Origin: Neisseria sp. Marseille-Q5346
GTDB taxonomy: Bacteria; Pseudomonadota; Gammaproteobacteria; Burkholderiales; Neisseriaceae
Assembly (NCBI RefSeq): GCF_946902045.1
Contig: NZ_OX336253.1
Span: 2,170,001 to 2,234,000 of the forward strand
Length of the DNA: 64,000 bases
Direction: 5' to 3'
The notes under the pieces are model-generated. The model ran no database searches. It had not been told where the DNA came from and saw only the letters and a program-made list of their open reading frames with translations. Shown one piece after another: positions 52,154 to 61,439 of this stretch. The position numbers were made by a program, and so were the translations under genes. How positions within the stretch are numbered: position 1 is the first letter of the stretch; every line of letters begins with the position of its first letter.

Positions 52154-53278
52154 TTAACTGTACAGAGGTGTCGGTTGGTTTTCAGGCCAGCTGATGTAGA
52201 CGGTTTCGTCCCAAGTCGGCGGCGTAATGTTGCGCACATACCAATAAGGTGCGGGAACTTGGCTTTTGACGACACGGCCGTTGGCGAGTTTGATGTGGTA
52301 AATCGCGAAGCTGCCCAGATAGGCAATTTCTTTAACCGTGCCTTGGGCCCAGTTGTGCGCGCCCAAGTGTTCTGGTTTTTCTTTATGCAAATCAATGTCT
52401 TCAGGGCGGATGCTGATCCAGATTTCATGCTCGTTCGGAACGCCCAGACCGTGGTCGATGCGGACGTGGTTTTCCAAGCCGTCACATTTGACGATAGAGA
52501 AATCGGCGCGGTCGTCAATAACGACGCCGTCAAAAATATTGGTTTCGCCGATAAATTCAGCGGTAAAGCGACTGTTAGGGTAGTCGTACACATCGCTAGG
52601 TGTGCCGACTTGGCGCAATTGGCCGTCGGACATAATGGCGATGCGGGTAGCCATCGTCATCGCTTCTTCTTGGTCGTGGGTAACCATGATGCAGGTTACG
52701 CCGACTTGTTCCAGCGTGTTGACCAATTCCAGTTGGGTTTGTTGGCGCAGTTTTTTATCGAGTGCGCCCAAAGGTTCGTCAAGCAGCAGGATTTTCGGAC
52801 GTTTTGCCAGGCTGCGCGCCAAAGCGATACGCTGTTGTTGGCCGCCGGAAAGTTGGTGCGGCTTGCGTTTGGCGTATTTGGTCATTTGCACCAGGCGCAA
52901 CATTTCTTCGACGCGGGCGTCGATTTCGCCTTTAGGCATTTTGTCTTGTTTCAGGCCGAAAGCAATGTTTTGTTCAACACTCATGTGCGGGAATAGAGCA
53001 TAGCTTTGGAACATCATGTTGATTGGGCGCTCGTACGGAGCAAGCTTGGTAATGTCTTGGCCGTCGAGAATGATTTTGCCCTGATTTGGGCTTTCCATGC
53101 CTGCCAACATGCGCAGCAGTGTGGATTTGCCACTGCCTGAGCTGCCCAAAAGGGCAAAGATTTCATGTTGGTAAATGTCCAAGTCGATGTTATCGACAGC
53201 GTAATTGTCACCAAACTTTTTCACCAAGCCTTGGATTTGCAAATAAGGTTTGGCTGAAGACGCAGTGGTTGCGGTCAT
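52154..53278 (-). CDS. potG: Putrescine ABC transporter ATP-binding protein PotG
   Basis: A 374-residue ABC ATPase. Walker A GSSGSGKS (45-52), signature LSGGQQQR, Walker B LLLDEPLGALD and a C-terminal TOBE regulatory domain (about 240-374). It is first in the operon potG-potH-potI. PotA is the alternative name; the PotH/PotI partners favour PotG. The amine oxidase downstream suggests import of putrescine for catabolism. Confidence 0.93.
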   Translation of the reverse strand: MTATTASSAKPYLQIQGLVKKFGDNYAVDNIDLDIYQHEIFALLGSSGSGKSTLLRMLAGMESPNQGKIILDGQDITKLAPYERPINMMFQSYALFPHMSVEQNIAFGLKQDKMPKGEIDARVEEMLRLVQMTKYAKRKPHQLSGGQQQRIALARSLAKRPKILLLDEPLGALDKKLRQQTQLELVNTLEQVGVTCIMVTHDQEEAMTMATRIAIMSDGQLRQVGTPSDVYDYPNSRFTAEFIGETNIFDGVVIDDRADFSIVKCDGLENHVRIDHGLGVPNEHEIWISIRPEDIDLHKEKPEHLGAHNWAQGTVKEIAYLGSFAIYHIKLANGRVVKSQVPAPYWYVRNITPPTWDETVYISWPENQPTPLYS

Positions 53279-53754
53279 AATGGCAATACTCCAAAAAGAA
53301 AGACGAGTACCGGCAAAACGGATTTTCGAATGGGTGATAAAAAGCTGTTTGATTGCTGGCGGGAGTCGGACGGAGGCCGTCTGAAACTCTTGTAAAGCGC
53401 ACGGGCAGCGTGGATAGAAAGCAGTTTAAGCCTCAGCTTTTGCTCTCGGCAAACTCAATATTATATTAGCCTAAGCCTCATAGGGGCAATATGAAAATGC
53501 TTGTAGCGGCTGATTTGAAACAAATAGGAAAGGAAAGGCAGACAGGGGAACAGGATAGCGAAAATGGGTAACGTTGTTTTTCTGCACAAAAGGATTTAAT
53601 TTATATTTAAATGTCTTAAAAAATAATTCAAGATAGAATAAAATACGCAAATTGCATTAATTTTAATAAAATCGTGCGGATTGCGTTTTATGCGGGCGAG
53701 ATGGTTTTGTTCTAAATAAAAACTAAATCCGCTATATGAATAAAAAGGGAAAAC
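53279..53754. other. Divergent intergenic region, potG/radC
   Basis: 476 bases between two divergent genes. One DUS lies at about 53375-53386. The right half is AT-rich, including 53590-53680, and is likely to hold the radC promoter. A 26-codon frame at about 53491 (MKMLVAADLKQIGKERQTGE and 6 more) has no convincing ribosome binding site. No gene or repeat called. Confidence 0.5.
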
Positions 53755-54429
53755 ATGAGCATTAAAGAATGGCCTGAAGGGGAGCGGCCGCGTGAGAAGC
53801 TGTTGGAGCGTGGCGCGGCGGCGTTGAGTGATGCGGAGTTGCTGGCGATTTTATTGCGTGTCGGAACACGCGGCATGAGCGCGGTTGATTTGGCGCGTTA
53901 TTTGTTGAGCGAGTTCGGCAGCTTGGGAAAGCTGATGAGTGCGGATGCCAAAACACTTTCTGCTTGCAAGGGCATGGGTTTGGCGAGCTATACTCAGTTT
54001 GCCGTGGTCAAAGAAATCGGACGGCGGATTTTGGGTGAGGATTTGCAGGAGCAGATGGTTTTGTCAAACCCGAAATCGGTTGCGGATTATCTGCGCCTGC
54101 ATCTGGGGCATGAAAAAATCGAGGTCAGCGTTGCCTTGCTGCTCAACCGTCAAAATCAATTGATTGCGGTACGGGAATTGTCGCGCGGTACGGTGGCGGA
54201 AAATACGGTTTATATTCGTGAAATCGTCAAATTGGCATTGGATGAATATGCCGACAGTTTGATTTTGGCGCACAATCATCCGGGCGGTTCGGCAAGGCCG
54301 TCTGAATCTGATGTGCAGTTTACAGAGCGTTTGAAACAGGCTTTAAGTTTGGTGGATATTACGCTCTTAGACCATTTTATCGTAACGGCAAAAGAAACCT
54401 GTTCTTTGCGCGAACAGGGCTATATGTAA
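53755..54429 (+). CDS. radC: RadC family JAB/MPN-type protein
   Basis: 224 residues. An N-terminal helix-hairpin-helix region (about 20-95) is followed by the JAMM metalloprotease-like domain with HNHPGGSARPSESD (H173, H175, S183, D186), complete for H-x-H-x7-S-x2-D. RadC is linked to DNA recombination; its enzymatic activity is unsettled. The DUS at 54295-54306 encodes R181-P-S-E184, that is, part of the metal-binding motif. Start ATG has AAAGGGAAAAC upstream. Confidence 0.93.
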   Translation: MSIKEWPEGERPREKLLERGAAALSDAELLAILLRVGTRGMSAVDLARYLLSEFGSLGKLMSADAKTLSACKGMGLASYTQFAVVKEIGRRILGEDLQEQMVLSNPKSVADYLRLHLGHEKIEVSVALLLNRQNQLIAVRELSRGTVAENTVYIREIVKLALDEYADSLILAHNHPGGSARPSESDVQFTERLKQALSLVDITLLDHFIVTAKETCSLREQGYM

Positions 54430-54493
54430 GGATGAATGTTCAGACGGCCTCAGTAAGATAGGTTACCTTACCTTACCAAGGCCGTCTGAAGAA

Positions 54494-54727
54494 TTATTGC
54501 GTTACTTCATCGGATGATTCTTCTTTGCTCTTTTCTTTGTCCTTGTCTTTTTTGCCGTCAGGAATGGCAGCATCAATCACTGCCCCCGTTCCTTTAACAA
54601 CCAATTTTCCGGCAGTCAGGACGGTTGTGGCAGCCAAATCGACAGCAGCGCCTACGACGCAGCCGTTAAGTGTCAGGCAAAGGGCAAGTGCCGGAAGCAA
54701 GCGTTTTGTGCATCTCAATGGCTGCAT
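54494..54727 (-). CDS. Small lipoprotein
   Basis: 77 residues from ATG 54727. Signal MQPLRCTKRLLPALALCLTL and lipobox LNGC (C23), then a hydrophobic stretch VVGAAVDLAATTVLTAGKLVVKG and a highly charged C-terminal tail rich in Lys, Asp and Glu. The start overlaps the end of the upstream gene by 13 bases. Similar small lipoproteins exist; the family name NF038104 came to mind but is unverified. Function unknown. Confidence 0.65.
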   Translation of the reverse strand: MQPLRCTKRLLPALALCLTLNGCVVGAAVDLAATTVLTAGKLVVKGTGAVIDAAIPDGKKDKDKEKSKEESSDEVTQ

Positions 54728-55047
54728 CCGCAGTGTCCTTCGTGATGATGGCCGCATCCGAGTGCTTCTTGCCAAGCATCATCGTCGCCGTCAAATTCTT
54801 CGACTTCGTCAAATTCGCCGTTTTCTACCATGCTTACCAGCTCTTCCAAGCTTTCTGCGCCTTCTACCCAAAAGCAGGGAATATCGGGTGGTGTGTCGGG
54901 GGCAAGCAGGGCGGCTTGTTGGTCGTGCCAAGCAATCCAATAGCCGTTCTGCGTTTGTACGAATACGGCATCGGGATGAATGGTTTCGTTTTCGGTATTG
55001 ACCAGCATTCTGGCGGCGATATCGGTTTGAAAAGGTAAGGTTTGCAT
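54715..55047 (-). CDS. Hypothetical acidic protein with a His/Cys metal-binding tail
   Basis: 110 residues from ATG 55047 (MQTLPFQTDIAARMLV). It is soluble and acidic, with a central W-rich segment (NGYWIAWHDQQAALLAPDTPP) and a C-terminal tail GCGHHHEGHCGCSH that is likely to bind zinc, nickel or copper. It ends inside the start of the lipoprotein gene. I do not recognise the family beyond that. Confidence 0.7.
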   Translation of the reverse strand: MQTLPFQTDIAARMLVNTENETIHPDAVFVQTQNGYWIAWHDQQAALLAPDTPPDIPCFWVEGAESLEELVSMVENGEFDEVEEFDGDDDAWQEALGCGHHHEGHCGCSH

Positions 55048-55194
55048 GATGGTTTGAGAATGTAAGAAAAGAAAGTATTGTAACATGGCAAAAACAAACG
55101 CACCGTCTGAGTCAGGCGGTGCGTTTGTGTCTCGGCAACTTGGGGGCGGTCAGTTTAGAGTGTCAGCCGCACCGGGAATGTCATTCCGTCAAGA

Positions 55195-55890
55195 TTATTT
55201 GTTGTCGTTAGCCAAAACGAAGCGGTAAATAGCCGCGCCCACTGCTGCGCCGGCAATAGGAGCCAACCAGAACAACCACAGTTGTTCAACAGCCCAGCCG
55301 CCTTGGAACAAGGCAACGCCGGTAGAACGTGCAGGGTTAACGGAAGTATTGGTTACAGGAATGCTGATCAAGTGAATCAGGGTCAGGCCCAGGCCAATGG
55401 CGATAGGGGCAAAGCCAGCCGGAGCCAGTTTGTCGGTAGAACCCATGATGATGATCAGGAAGAATGCGGTCAGTACGAATTCGATCAGCAAAGCGGCCAT
55501 CATGTCGTAACCGTTAGGAGAGTGCTCACCGAAACCGTTGCTGGCAAAGCCGGAAGCAACAGCATCAAAACCGGTTTTACCGGAAGCAATCAGATACAGA
55601 ACGCCTGCAGCGGCAATCGCACCGATAACTTGGGATACGATGTAAGGCAACAGGTCTTTACCGTTGAAACGGCCGCCGATGAAAAGGCCGACGGAAACGG
55701 CAGGGTTGAAGTGGCCGCCGGAAATGTGGCCGACGGCGTAAGCCATGGTCAGTACGGTCAAACCGAATGCTAAAGCGACACCGGCAAAGCCAATGCCAAG
55801 CTCAGGGTAGGCTGCTGCCAAAACTGCGCTGCCGCAACCGCCGAATACCAGCCAGAAAGTGCCGAAAAATTCTGCAAAATATTTTTTCAT
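55195..55890 (-). CDS. aqpZ: Aquaporin Z
   Basis: A 231-residue inner-membrane water channel with six helices and both NPA boxes: [14 protein letters not shown] and [14 protein letters not shown]. The arginine after the second NPA is present. The length fits AqpZ. The C terminus ends NDNK. Glycerol-channel markers are absent. Confidence 0.96.
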   Translation of the reverse strand: MKKYFAEFFGTFWLVFGGCGSAVLAAAYPELGIGFAGVALAFGLTVLTMAYAVGHISGGHFNPAVSVGLFIGGRFNGKDLLPYIVSQVIGAIAAAGVLYLIASGKTGFDAVASGFASNGFGEHSPNGYDMMAALLIEFVLTAFFLIIIMGSTDKLAPAGFAPIAIGLGLTLIHLISIPVTNTSVNPARSTGVALFQGGWAVEQLWLFWLAPIAGAAVGAAIYRFVLANDNK

Positions 55891-56228
55891 TTGTTTTTCC
55901 TCGTAAAGGTTGGGGTGTTGCCGAAGGCATGAATCATAATAATATTGCTTCTAATCGAAAAACGGATTTACCTGTTTTTTCCGGTCTTGACAAAAGGCCG
56001 TCTGAAAATGGCGACAAATGAATAGGGGTATATCTGGCAGGTCGAGTTTTGTTTATTGAGGCTGGGTTTATTTAATAGCGAAGCAAATGCCGTTAATGCA
56101 AAAGCATTTGGTTTTGTTGGTAATATTATTTACAGATTATTTATTTAATCGGAATCTTTGAACTGATTATCTGATAAAAAAGGCCGTCTGAAAGTTTTCA
56201 GACGACCTTGATTTTATACAAGGATAAA
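55891..56228. other. Intergenic region between aqpZ and ftsK
   Basis: 338 bases, AT-rich. It holds one DUS (about 55993-56005), the presumed aqpZ promoter and, near the ftsK end, a mixed inverted DUS. No gene seen. Confidence 0.5.
56181..56208. terminator. Mixed-dialect inverted DUS after ftsK
   Basis: AGGCCGTCTGAA (56181-56192) and TTCAGACGACCT (56197-56208). One arm is of the common type and the other of the mucosa type. Confidence 0.7.
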
Positions 56229-59200
56229 TTAATCCAGATGGTCGCTGCTTTGCGCCAAGATGGTGCGGTTGCCGTTGTTTTCCGCGGGGGAAACAATACC
56301 GTCGGCTTCCATTTGGTCAATCAGGCGGGCTGCGCGGTTGTAGCCGATGCGCAGTTGGCGTTGGATATTGGAAATGCTGGCTTTACGCGATTTTAAGACA
56401 ACGGAAACGGCTTCGTCATACATGGGATCGAGGTCGCTGTCGTTGCTGCGGCTGGTAGCGGTAAAGTCCTCGGTCGAACCGCTGCTTAAAATATCGTCGA
56501 TATAGTCAGGTGCGCCGAATTGTTTCAGGTATTCCACTACGCGGTGTACTTCATTATCGGATGCGAACGCGCCGTGTACGCGTTGCGGATAGCCGGTGCC
56601 GGGCGGCAGGAACAGCATATCGCCTTGACCGAGCAGGTTTTCCGCGCCCATTTGGTCAAGAATCGTTCGGCTGTCGATTTTGCTGGATACTTGGAAGGCA
56701 ATGCGTGTCGGAATATTGGCTTTAATCAGGCCGGTAATGACATCCACGCTTGGGCGTTGGGTAGCAAGAATCAAATGGATGCCAGCTGCGCGTGCTTTTT
56801 GGGCGAGGCGGGCAATCAGTTCTTCAATTTTTTTGCCTGCAGTCATCATTAGGTCGGCAAACTCATCTACCACGACCACGATAAACGGCAGTTTCTCCAA
56901 TGGTTCAGGATTTTCAGGCGTGAGGCTGAACGGGCTGCCGATTTTTTCGCCACGCGCGGCGGCTTCGGCAATTTTTTGGTTGAAACCGGCAAGGTTGCGC
57001 ACACCCATAAAGCTCATCAGGCGATAGCGTTTTTCCATTTCGTTGACGCACCAGTTCAGGGCGTTTGCGGCCAGCTTCATATCGGTCACGACGGGGGCGA
57101 GCAGGTGCGGAATGCCTTCGTAAATGCTCAGCTCCAGCATTTTCGGGTCAATCATAATCATGCGCACGTCTTCAGGTGTTGCTTTGAAGAGCATGGACAG
57201 AATCATGGCGTTCACGCCTACGGACTTACCCGAACCGGTCGTACCGGCAACCAGAAGATGCGGCGCTTTGGCCAAGTCTGTCACAACAGGCTGGCCGGTA
57301 ATGTCTTGGCCGAGGGCAAGTGTCAGTTTGGATTTGGATTCGGTAAACGCAGGCGAATTGAAGATTTCGCTCAGGCGGATCATTTGGCGTTTTGGATTAG
57401 GCAATTCCAAGCCCATGCAGGTTTTGCCGGGGATGGTTTCCACCACGCGGATGGAAGCTACACCAAGCGAGCGCGCCAAGTCTTTTTCAAGGTTCAAAAC
57501 GGCACTGCCGCGTACGCCGACATCAGGCTCAATCTCATAACGCGTAATGACCGGGCCGGAATAGGAGTCCATCACTTTGACTTTAACTTTGAACTCGGCC
57601 AGTTTTTCTTCGATGGTAATGCTGTTTTCCAGCAGCTGTTCTTCAGTTTGCGAGGCGCTTGGGTCAAACTGCGGCGGCAGGAGCAGGGCAGTGGTCGGTA
57701 GAAGCGCATCGGTCAGTGTTGCCGAAGTTGGAATAGCTATGCTTGGCGTACTCTCTTGAACGCTTGGTTCTACGCTTTGAACAGGTGTTTCAACGACTGT
57801 CTGTGTATATTCAGACGGCCTTGCAATTGTTTCAGCAGGTTCAACGGGTTCAATGGTTTCAACCGCTTGAATAGCTTCTGCTTCCGGTTGTACAGGAGCT
57901 TCCGGCTCACCATCGAATTCTGTTTCTTCAACGGCAGATTCACTGATTAAATAATCGCGGATACTGCGTTCGGGTTGGTTGCTGACGTGCGCATTGACTT
58001 GCGAATCAAAAATCGGTACCTGGATTTTATGTTCAAAAGCAGGCGGCTCGAGGATATCAATTGGCGCAATTGAGGTTTGGAAAACGGGCGGCTCGGGGAT
58101 ATCGGTTTTAGCCATAGGGACAACCGGTACGGCAGGCGGCTCGACTACGGTTGCGTTTGGCGCGGCAGGTCGGGAGATATAAGGAGATTTTTTAACAGGT
58201 GCAGCCGGTTTTGGACGGGACGGCGTTACCGATGCGGCAGGTTGTGGTACAACAGCTTCTGTGGCAGCTTGTTTACGCGCCCATCTTTCGGCGGCTGCTT
58301 TGGTATGGCGAACTTGACGGCGCAAGCTGGCAGGACGGCTGATTTGTCCCAAGTTGGCCAAAATTTCGTCATTTTCGATGGTGCGCGGAGAGTAGTCGCG
58401 CAATGGGGCGACGGCTGCGGCCAGTTTGTGGCGTGCGGCGGTACGGCGGGCAAGGTTGTCGTGAATATCTTCCGCTTGGATTTCAGAAGGGAATGCCTGC
58501 ATGGAAGTATAGGGGAGGATGGCTTCTTTTTCGGCGGTTCTTAAGGCCGTCTGAACGGTTTCGATATGCGGAGCATTGGCTTCTGCCACGCGGACATTAT
58601 TGGCACGCGCCAAGGCACGTTCGCGTGTGCGGCGCAAGATAGGGTCGTTGTAGTCGATGATTTCCATACCTGTCATCGGCAGGGATGAAGCGCGCAACAA
58701 TGGAGTTTCGACTTCGTCTTTGTAAATTGGCGCATTTTTTTCGGCCAAATGCTCGTTCCATTCTTCAACCGCTGCTTCATGCAGGGAACGTGTGGCTTCT
58801 TCTAATGTGATTTCTTCAAAATTGCTGTTTTGCACCAAAGACGGGCTGTATTCGGGAGCTTCCATCTGTGCAAACGGCGTGATTTTAGGAATACGTTCCG
58901 GTTTGGCAGATTTGCGGGGTTTAGGCGCAACTTTGATTTCTTCTTCGGTAGCTGCGATGTGTTCCGGCTCTTCGGCCACTGGCTCTGCTGCGTGTTCTTC
59001 TGTTTCGGCGCGTTGCATTTTATTGTGTTCGAGCGCGGAAAGCAGGCGGATGCGGGCGATTTTATGATTGTCGGCAGTGCGCTTGTTCATGCTGAACAAA
59101 CGTTTCAGGCTGTCAAGTTGGTCGGAAAAACCGACCGATCTGTCTTCTTCGTTTATTTCTTGTTCGTCGCCACTGAGTCGGGCCAATTCTTGGCGCCACT

Positions 59201-59279
59201 TTTGCTCTTGTTTCTGGCGCCACCAGAACAAGCCGGCTATGACAGCCAGCAGAATTAAAGCCAATATTGTCCAAAGCAT
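56229..59279 (-). CDS. ftsK: DNA translocase FtsK (paralogue with a single N-terminal helix)
   Basis: 1016 residues. One membrane helix at residues 1-21, then a long low-complexity linker rich in Ala, Pro and Glu (about 70-560), then the motor with Walker A TTGSGKS (about 676-682), Walker [12 protein letters not shown] and a C-terminal winged-helix gamma domain ([33 protein letters not shown]). Standard FtsK has four helices. I believe neisserial genomes carry two FtsK-like genes, and this is the longer. It probably pumps DNA at division. Confidence 0.9.
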   Translation of the reverse strand: MLWTILALILLAVIAGLFWWRQKQEQKWRQELARLSGDEQEINEEDRSVGFSDQLDSLKRLFSMNKRTADNHKIARIRLLSALEHNKMQRAETEEHAAEPVAEEPEHIAATEEEIKVAPKPRKSAKPERIPKITPFAQMEAPEYSPSLVQNSNFEEITLEEATRSLHEAAVEEWNEHLAEKNAPIYKDEVETPLLRASSLPMTGMEIIDYNDPILRRTRERALARANNVRVAEANAPHIETVQTALRTAEKEAILPYTSMQAFPSEIQAEDIHDNLARRTAARHKLAAAVAPLRDYSPRTIENDEILANLGQISRPASLRRQVRHTKAAAERWARKQAATEAVVPQPAASVTPSRPKPAAPVKKSPYISRPAAPNATVVEPPAVPVVPMAKTDIPEPPVFQTSIAPIDILEPPAFEHKIQVPIFDSQVNAHVSNQPERSIRDYLISESAVEETEFDGEPEAPVQPEAEAIQAVETIEPVEPAETIARPSEYTQTVVETPVQSVEPSVQESTPSIAIPTSATLTDALLPTTALLLPPQFDPSASQTEEQLLENSITIEEKLAEFKVKVKVMDSYSGPVITRYEIEPDVGVRGSAVLNLEKDLARSLGVASIRVVETIPGKTCMGLELPNPKRQMIRLSEIFNSPAFTESKSKLTLALGQDITGQPVVTDLAKAPHLLVAGTTGSGKSVGVNAMILSMLFKATPEDVRMIMIDPKMLELSIYEGIPHLLAPVVTDMKLAANALNWCVNEMEKRYRLMSFMGVRNLAGFNQKIAEAAARGEKIGSPFSLTPENPEPLEKLPFIVVVVDEFADLMMTAGKKIEELIARLAQKARAAGIHLILATQRPSVDVITGLIKANIPTRIAFQVSSKIDSRTILDQMGAENLLGQGDMLFLPPGTGYPQRVHGAFASDNEVHRVVEYLKQFGAPDYIDDILSSGSTEDFTATSRSNDSDLDPMYDEAVSVVLKSRKASISNIQRQLRIGYNRAARLIDQMEADGIVSPAENNGNRTILAQSSDHLD

Positions 59280-59440
59280 GCGTCCATCCCCTTAATTAAA
59301 CGGCAAAGTCCGTTATTCTAACGCTTTTTTCGGGTAAACAAAACCAGCCGAAACAAGCTTTAACGGCAAAGGCAGACAGGATTGTCAAAGCTATGGCTTG
59401 AGACGCGTATAATAGGCCGTCTGAACATTTTGCGGATGAG

Positions 59441-60121
59441 ATGATGATTTTTCAAAACGGATGGTTTCCCGTCGGTATCGTGATGGCGGCATGGCCTGTG
59501 TTGCTGGTGATTTTTGCTTTGTGCGCAAAGCAGGCATGGGTGTCGGTATCGCAGCATCGTTCCGCTTTTTTGGTGGCTGCCGTGATGTTGCCGCTGGCTT
59601 GGAGTTTGAATGCCTCCCCAGAAAGCGGACAACTGGCCGGCATGAGCTATCATTTGCTCGCCTTGAACCTGACGGCTTTAATGCTGGGTACCTCTGCCGC
59701 GTTCTGCCTTGGCGTTTTGCTGTTTTTTCCGTATTTGTGGCTTTGGGGCGATTGGCATATGTTCCCTATCAACGCCTTGTCCGTATTGCTTCCGCCTTTG
59801 TTGGTGAACTTGGGTTTCCGCCATTGGGTATCGCGTTTGCCTGCCAATATCTTTATCTTTATTTTTCTGAATGGTTTTTGGGCTGCGGCGGTCGGCATGG
59901 TGTTTACCGGCGTAATTTTGGTCGGTTTGCTGGATTGGGCGGATGTATTTGATACATCGGTATTGTGGAAAACCGCTTTTCCTGTTTTCTTCTTAATCGC
60001 TTGGGCAGAGGCATTTTTGAGCGGTATTTCAACAGCCATTTTTATCGCGCTTAAGCCGCAATGGATTTGTACTTTCGATGACGACAGGTATTTGAAATCC
60101 GCGCCTAGGATTTGGCAATAA
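59441..60121 (+). CDS. CbiM-like energy-coupling-factor permease (orphan)
   Basis: 226 residues with about six membrane helices. HLLALNLTALMLGTSAAFCLG, WHMFPINALSVLLPPLLVN and LIAWAEAFLSGISTAIFI are of the CbiM/NikM type, the nickel/cobalt S-component. The family usually has an N-terminal His motif (MHI); here it begins MMIFQNGWFP, so that site is missing. No CbiN, CbiQ or CbiO gene is adjacent. Substrate unknown. The preceding DUS (about 59414-59425) is not part of the gene. Confidence 0.78.
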   Translation: MMIFQNGWFPVGIVMAAWPVLLVIFALCAKQAWVSVSQHRSAFLVAAVMLPLAWSLNASPESGQLAGMSYHLLALNLTALMLGTSAAFCLGVLLFFPYLWLWGDWHMFPINALSVLLPPLLVNLGFRHWVSRLPANIFIFIFLNGFWAAAVGMVFTGVILVGLLDWADVFDTSVLWKTAFPVFFLIAWAEAFLSGISTAIFIALKPQWICTFDDDRYLKSAPRIWQ

Positions 60122-60202
60122 GATATGAAGGCATCCTTGCTTGGTTTTCAGACGGCCTAATGACCGGATGGACTGTTTTTTGAATTGAATTTTTAACTTG
60201 TT

Positions 60203-60562
60203 ATGTTTGCTTATATTTTTCCCATTGTTTGCGGTGCCGCTGTCGGAGCTGTATTGCGTTGGCTGTTTGGCTTGGTGCTGGTGTCTTCTGCGCCTTTTTC
60301 TATCGGTACATTGGCGGCAAACTGGCTGGGTGCGTTGCTGATCGGTGTATTGGCGGAACTCTTAACCGATCCGCAATGGCGTTTGCTTTGGATTACCGGC
60401 TTTCTCGGCAGCTTGACCACATTTTCAGGTTTTTCAGTAGAAATGGTGGGTTTGATGCAGGCGCAACGTTGGAGTATGGCTTTGATGGCAACCTGTCTGC
60501 ATGTTTTCGGTTCGTTTAGTTTGACGGCGCTGGGGATTAAATTGGCGCAGATTTGGAAGTAA
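60203..60562 (+). CDS. crcB: Fluoride ion channel
   Basis: A 119-residue four-helix membrane protein of the Fluc/CrcB family, which exports fluoride as a dimer. It has GTLAANWLGALLIGVLAEL and ITGFLGSLTTFSGFSVEMV, including the conserved polar track residues. I looked for a fluoride riboswitch upstream and did not see one. Confidence 0.95.
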   Translation: MFAYIFPIVCGAAVGAVLRWLFGLVLVSSAPFSIGTLAANWLGALLIGVLAELLTDPQWRLLWITGFLGSLTTFSGFSVEMVGLMQAQRWSMALMATCLHVFGSFSLTALGIKLAQIWK

Positions 60563-60592
60563 GTTGTTATTTTTATTTGAAATATAAACTAA

Positions 60593-60624
60593 AGGCCGTC
60601 TGAAAATCTGTTTTCAGACGGCCT
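60593..60624. terminator. Bidirectional inverted DUS terminator
   Basis: AGGCCGTCTGAA (60593-60604) and TTCAGACGGCCT (60613-60624). It lies between convergent crcB and the SUFU gene. Confidence 0.8.
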
Positions 60625-60637
60625 TCGGTTTAATCAA

Positions 60638-61327
60638 TTAGGGTTGTACATAGCTTTTTGTGCGCGCTAAATCGGTAATCAACAGTGGATTGTCTTTGCG
60701 CATCATATCGATCAGCTCTTGGCAACGTTTGGTTGTTGGATCTTGCCAGAGCCAGTCAAGCTCGGGCTGAGTAAGGCCGACTATCTGCAGAAATTGAACT
60801 TCACCGTTTGGTGTTTTGATAGCCGGCAGCTTTGGGTCTGGTGCGAAGGCTACGCCGACGATGGCGGTTTCTGTATCCATTCGTATAGGGCCGTTAGTTG
60901 AAGTAAAGTGGTAGGCTTCAAACCAGTTGCCGCTTTCAAAAACGTAACGGCCAAGGTTATTCATCATATTGACTGCCCAATAAGGCTCGTGTTTGGTGTT
61001 GTAGTCGGAATCTGGATCCTGATCGTAAGGGGGAGTGCGGAAGGTAAATTCAAATCCCCATTTACTGTAATCTGCACCGGCAAGTTCTGGATTAAAGTAA
61101 AGTTCGCTCATGCCGTAGGAAACAATATGGCGATGGAAGGTTTGCTCTTCGCAATCAAAAATGTCGCTATTGTCCAGTGGATCGGTGCCTCCCAACCAAT
61201 ATTTGATTATAGGGCCATAGGAGCGTGGTTTGACATCACCATAAAGTGCTTTAAGCGCAGCATCGATGGCTTCCCAGCCGACAGCCTGATCTTCTTTAAA
61301 AGTTTGGCGGTATTCTTGTTCGTTCAT
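60638..61327 (-). CDS. Suppressor-of-fused (SUFU) domain protein
   Basis: 229 residues, soluble. It carries the bacterial SUFU pattern: WEAIDAALKALYGDVKPRSYGPIIKYWLGGTDPLDNSDIFDC, HRHIVSYGMSELYFN, WGFEFTFRTP and FLQIVGLTQPELDWLW. In bacteria SUFU-like proteins often act as immunity proteins for polymorphic toxins. No toxin gene is adjacent, so it may be an orphan immunity protein or a housekeeping form. The gene is a little AT-richer than its neighbours. Confidence 0.85.
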   Translation of the reverse strand: MNEQEYRQTFKEDQAVGWEAIDAALKALYGDVKPRSYGPIIKYWLGGTDPLDNSDIFDCEEQTFHRHIVSYGMSELYFNPELAGADYSKWGFEFTFRTPPYDQDPDSDYNTKHEPYWAVNMMNNLGRYVFESGNWFEAYHFTSTNGPIRMDTETAIVGVAFAPDPKLPAIKTPNGEVQFLQIVGLTQPELDWLWQDPTTKRCQELIDMMRKDNPLLITDLARTKSYVQP

Positions 61328-61439
61328 TATCTGTTTCCGTGTCGTTGATAATTTGGTCGTAAATTAATTGGTGTGTTTCTTTTAGAATGTGTTGTTTCTA
61401 AAAATAAAGCGATTTAAATATGACATCTTATTTACTTTT

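Noticed and set aside
52175..52996. A 273-codon plus-strand frame opposite potG
   Set aside because: Shadow of potG, whose ABC motifs are complete on the minus strand.
53491..53571. A 26-codon frame upstream of radC
   Set aside because: No ribosome site and no recognisable features; too short to support.
60122..60202. Fluoride riboswitch in front of crcB
   Set aside because: The short gap contains a DUS and AT-rich DNA, and I could not find the conserved fluoride-aptamer segments.
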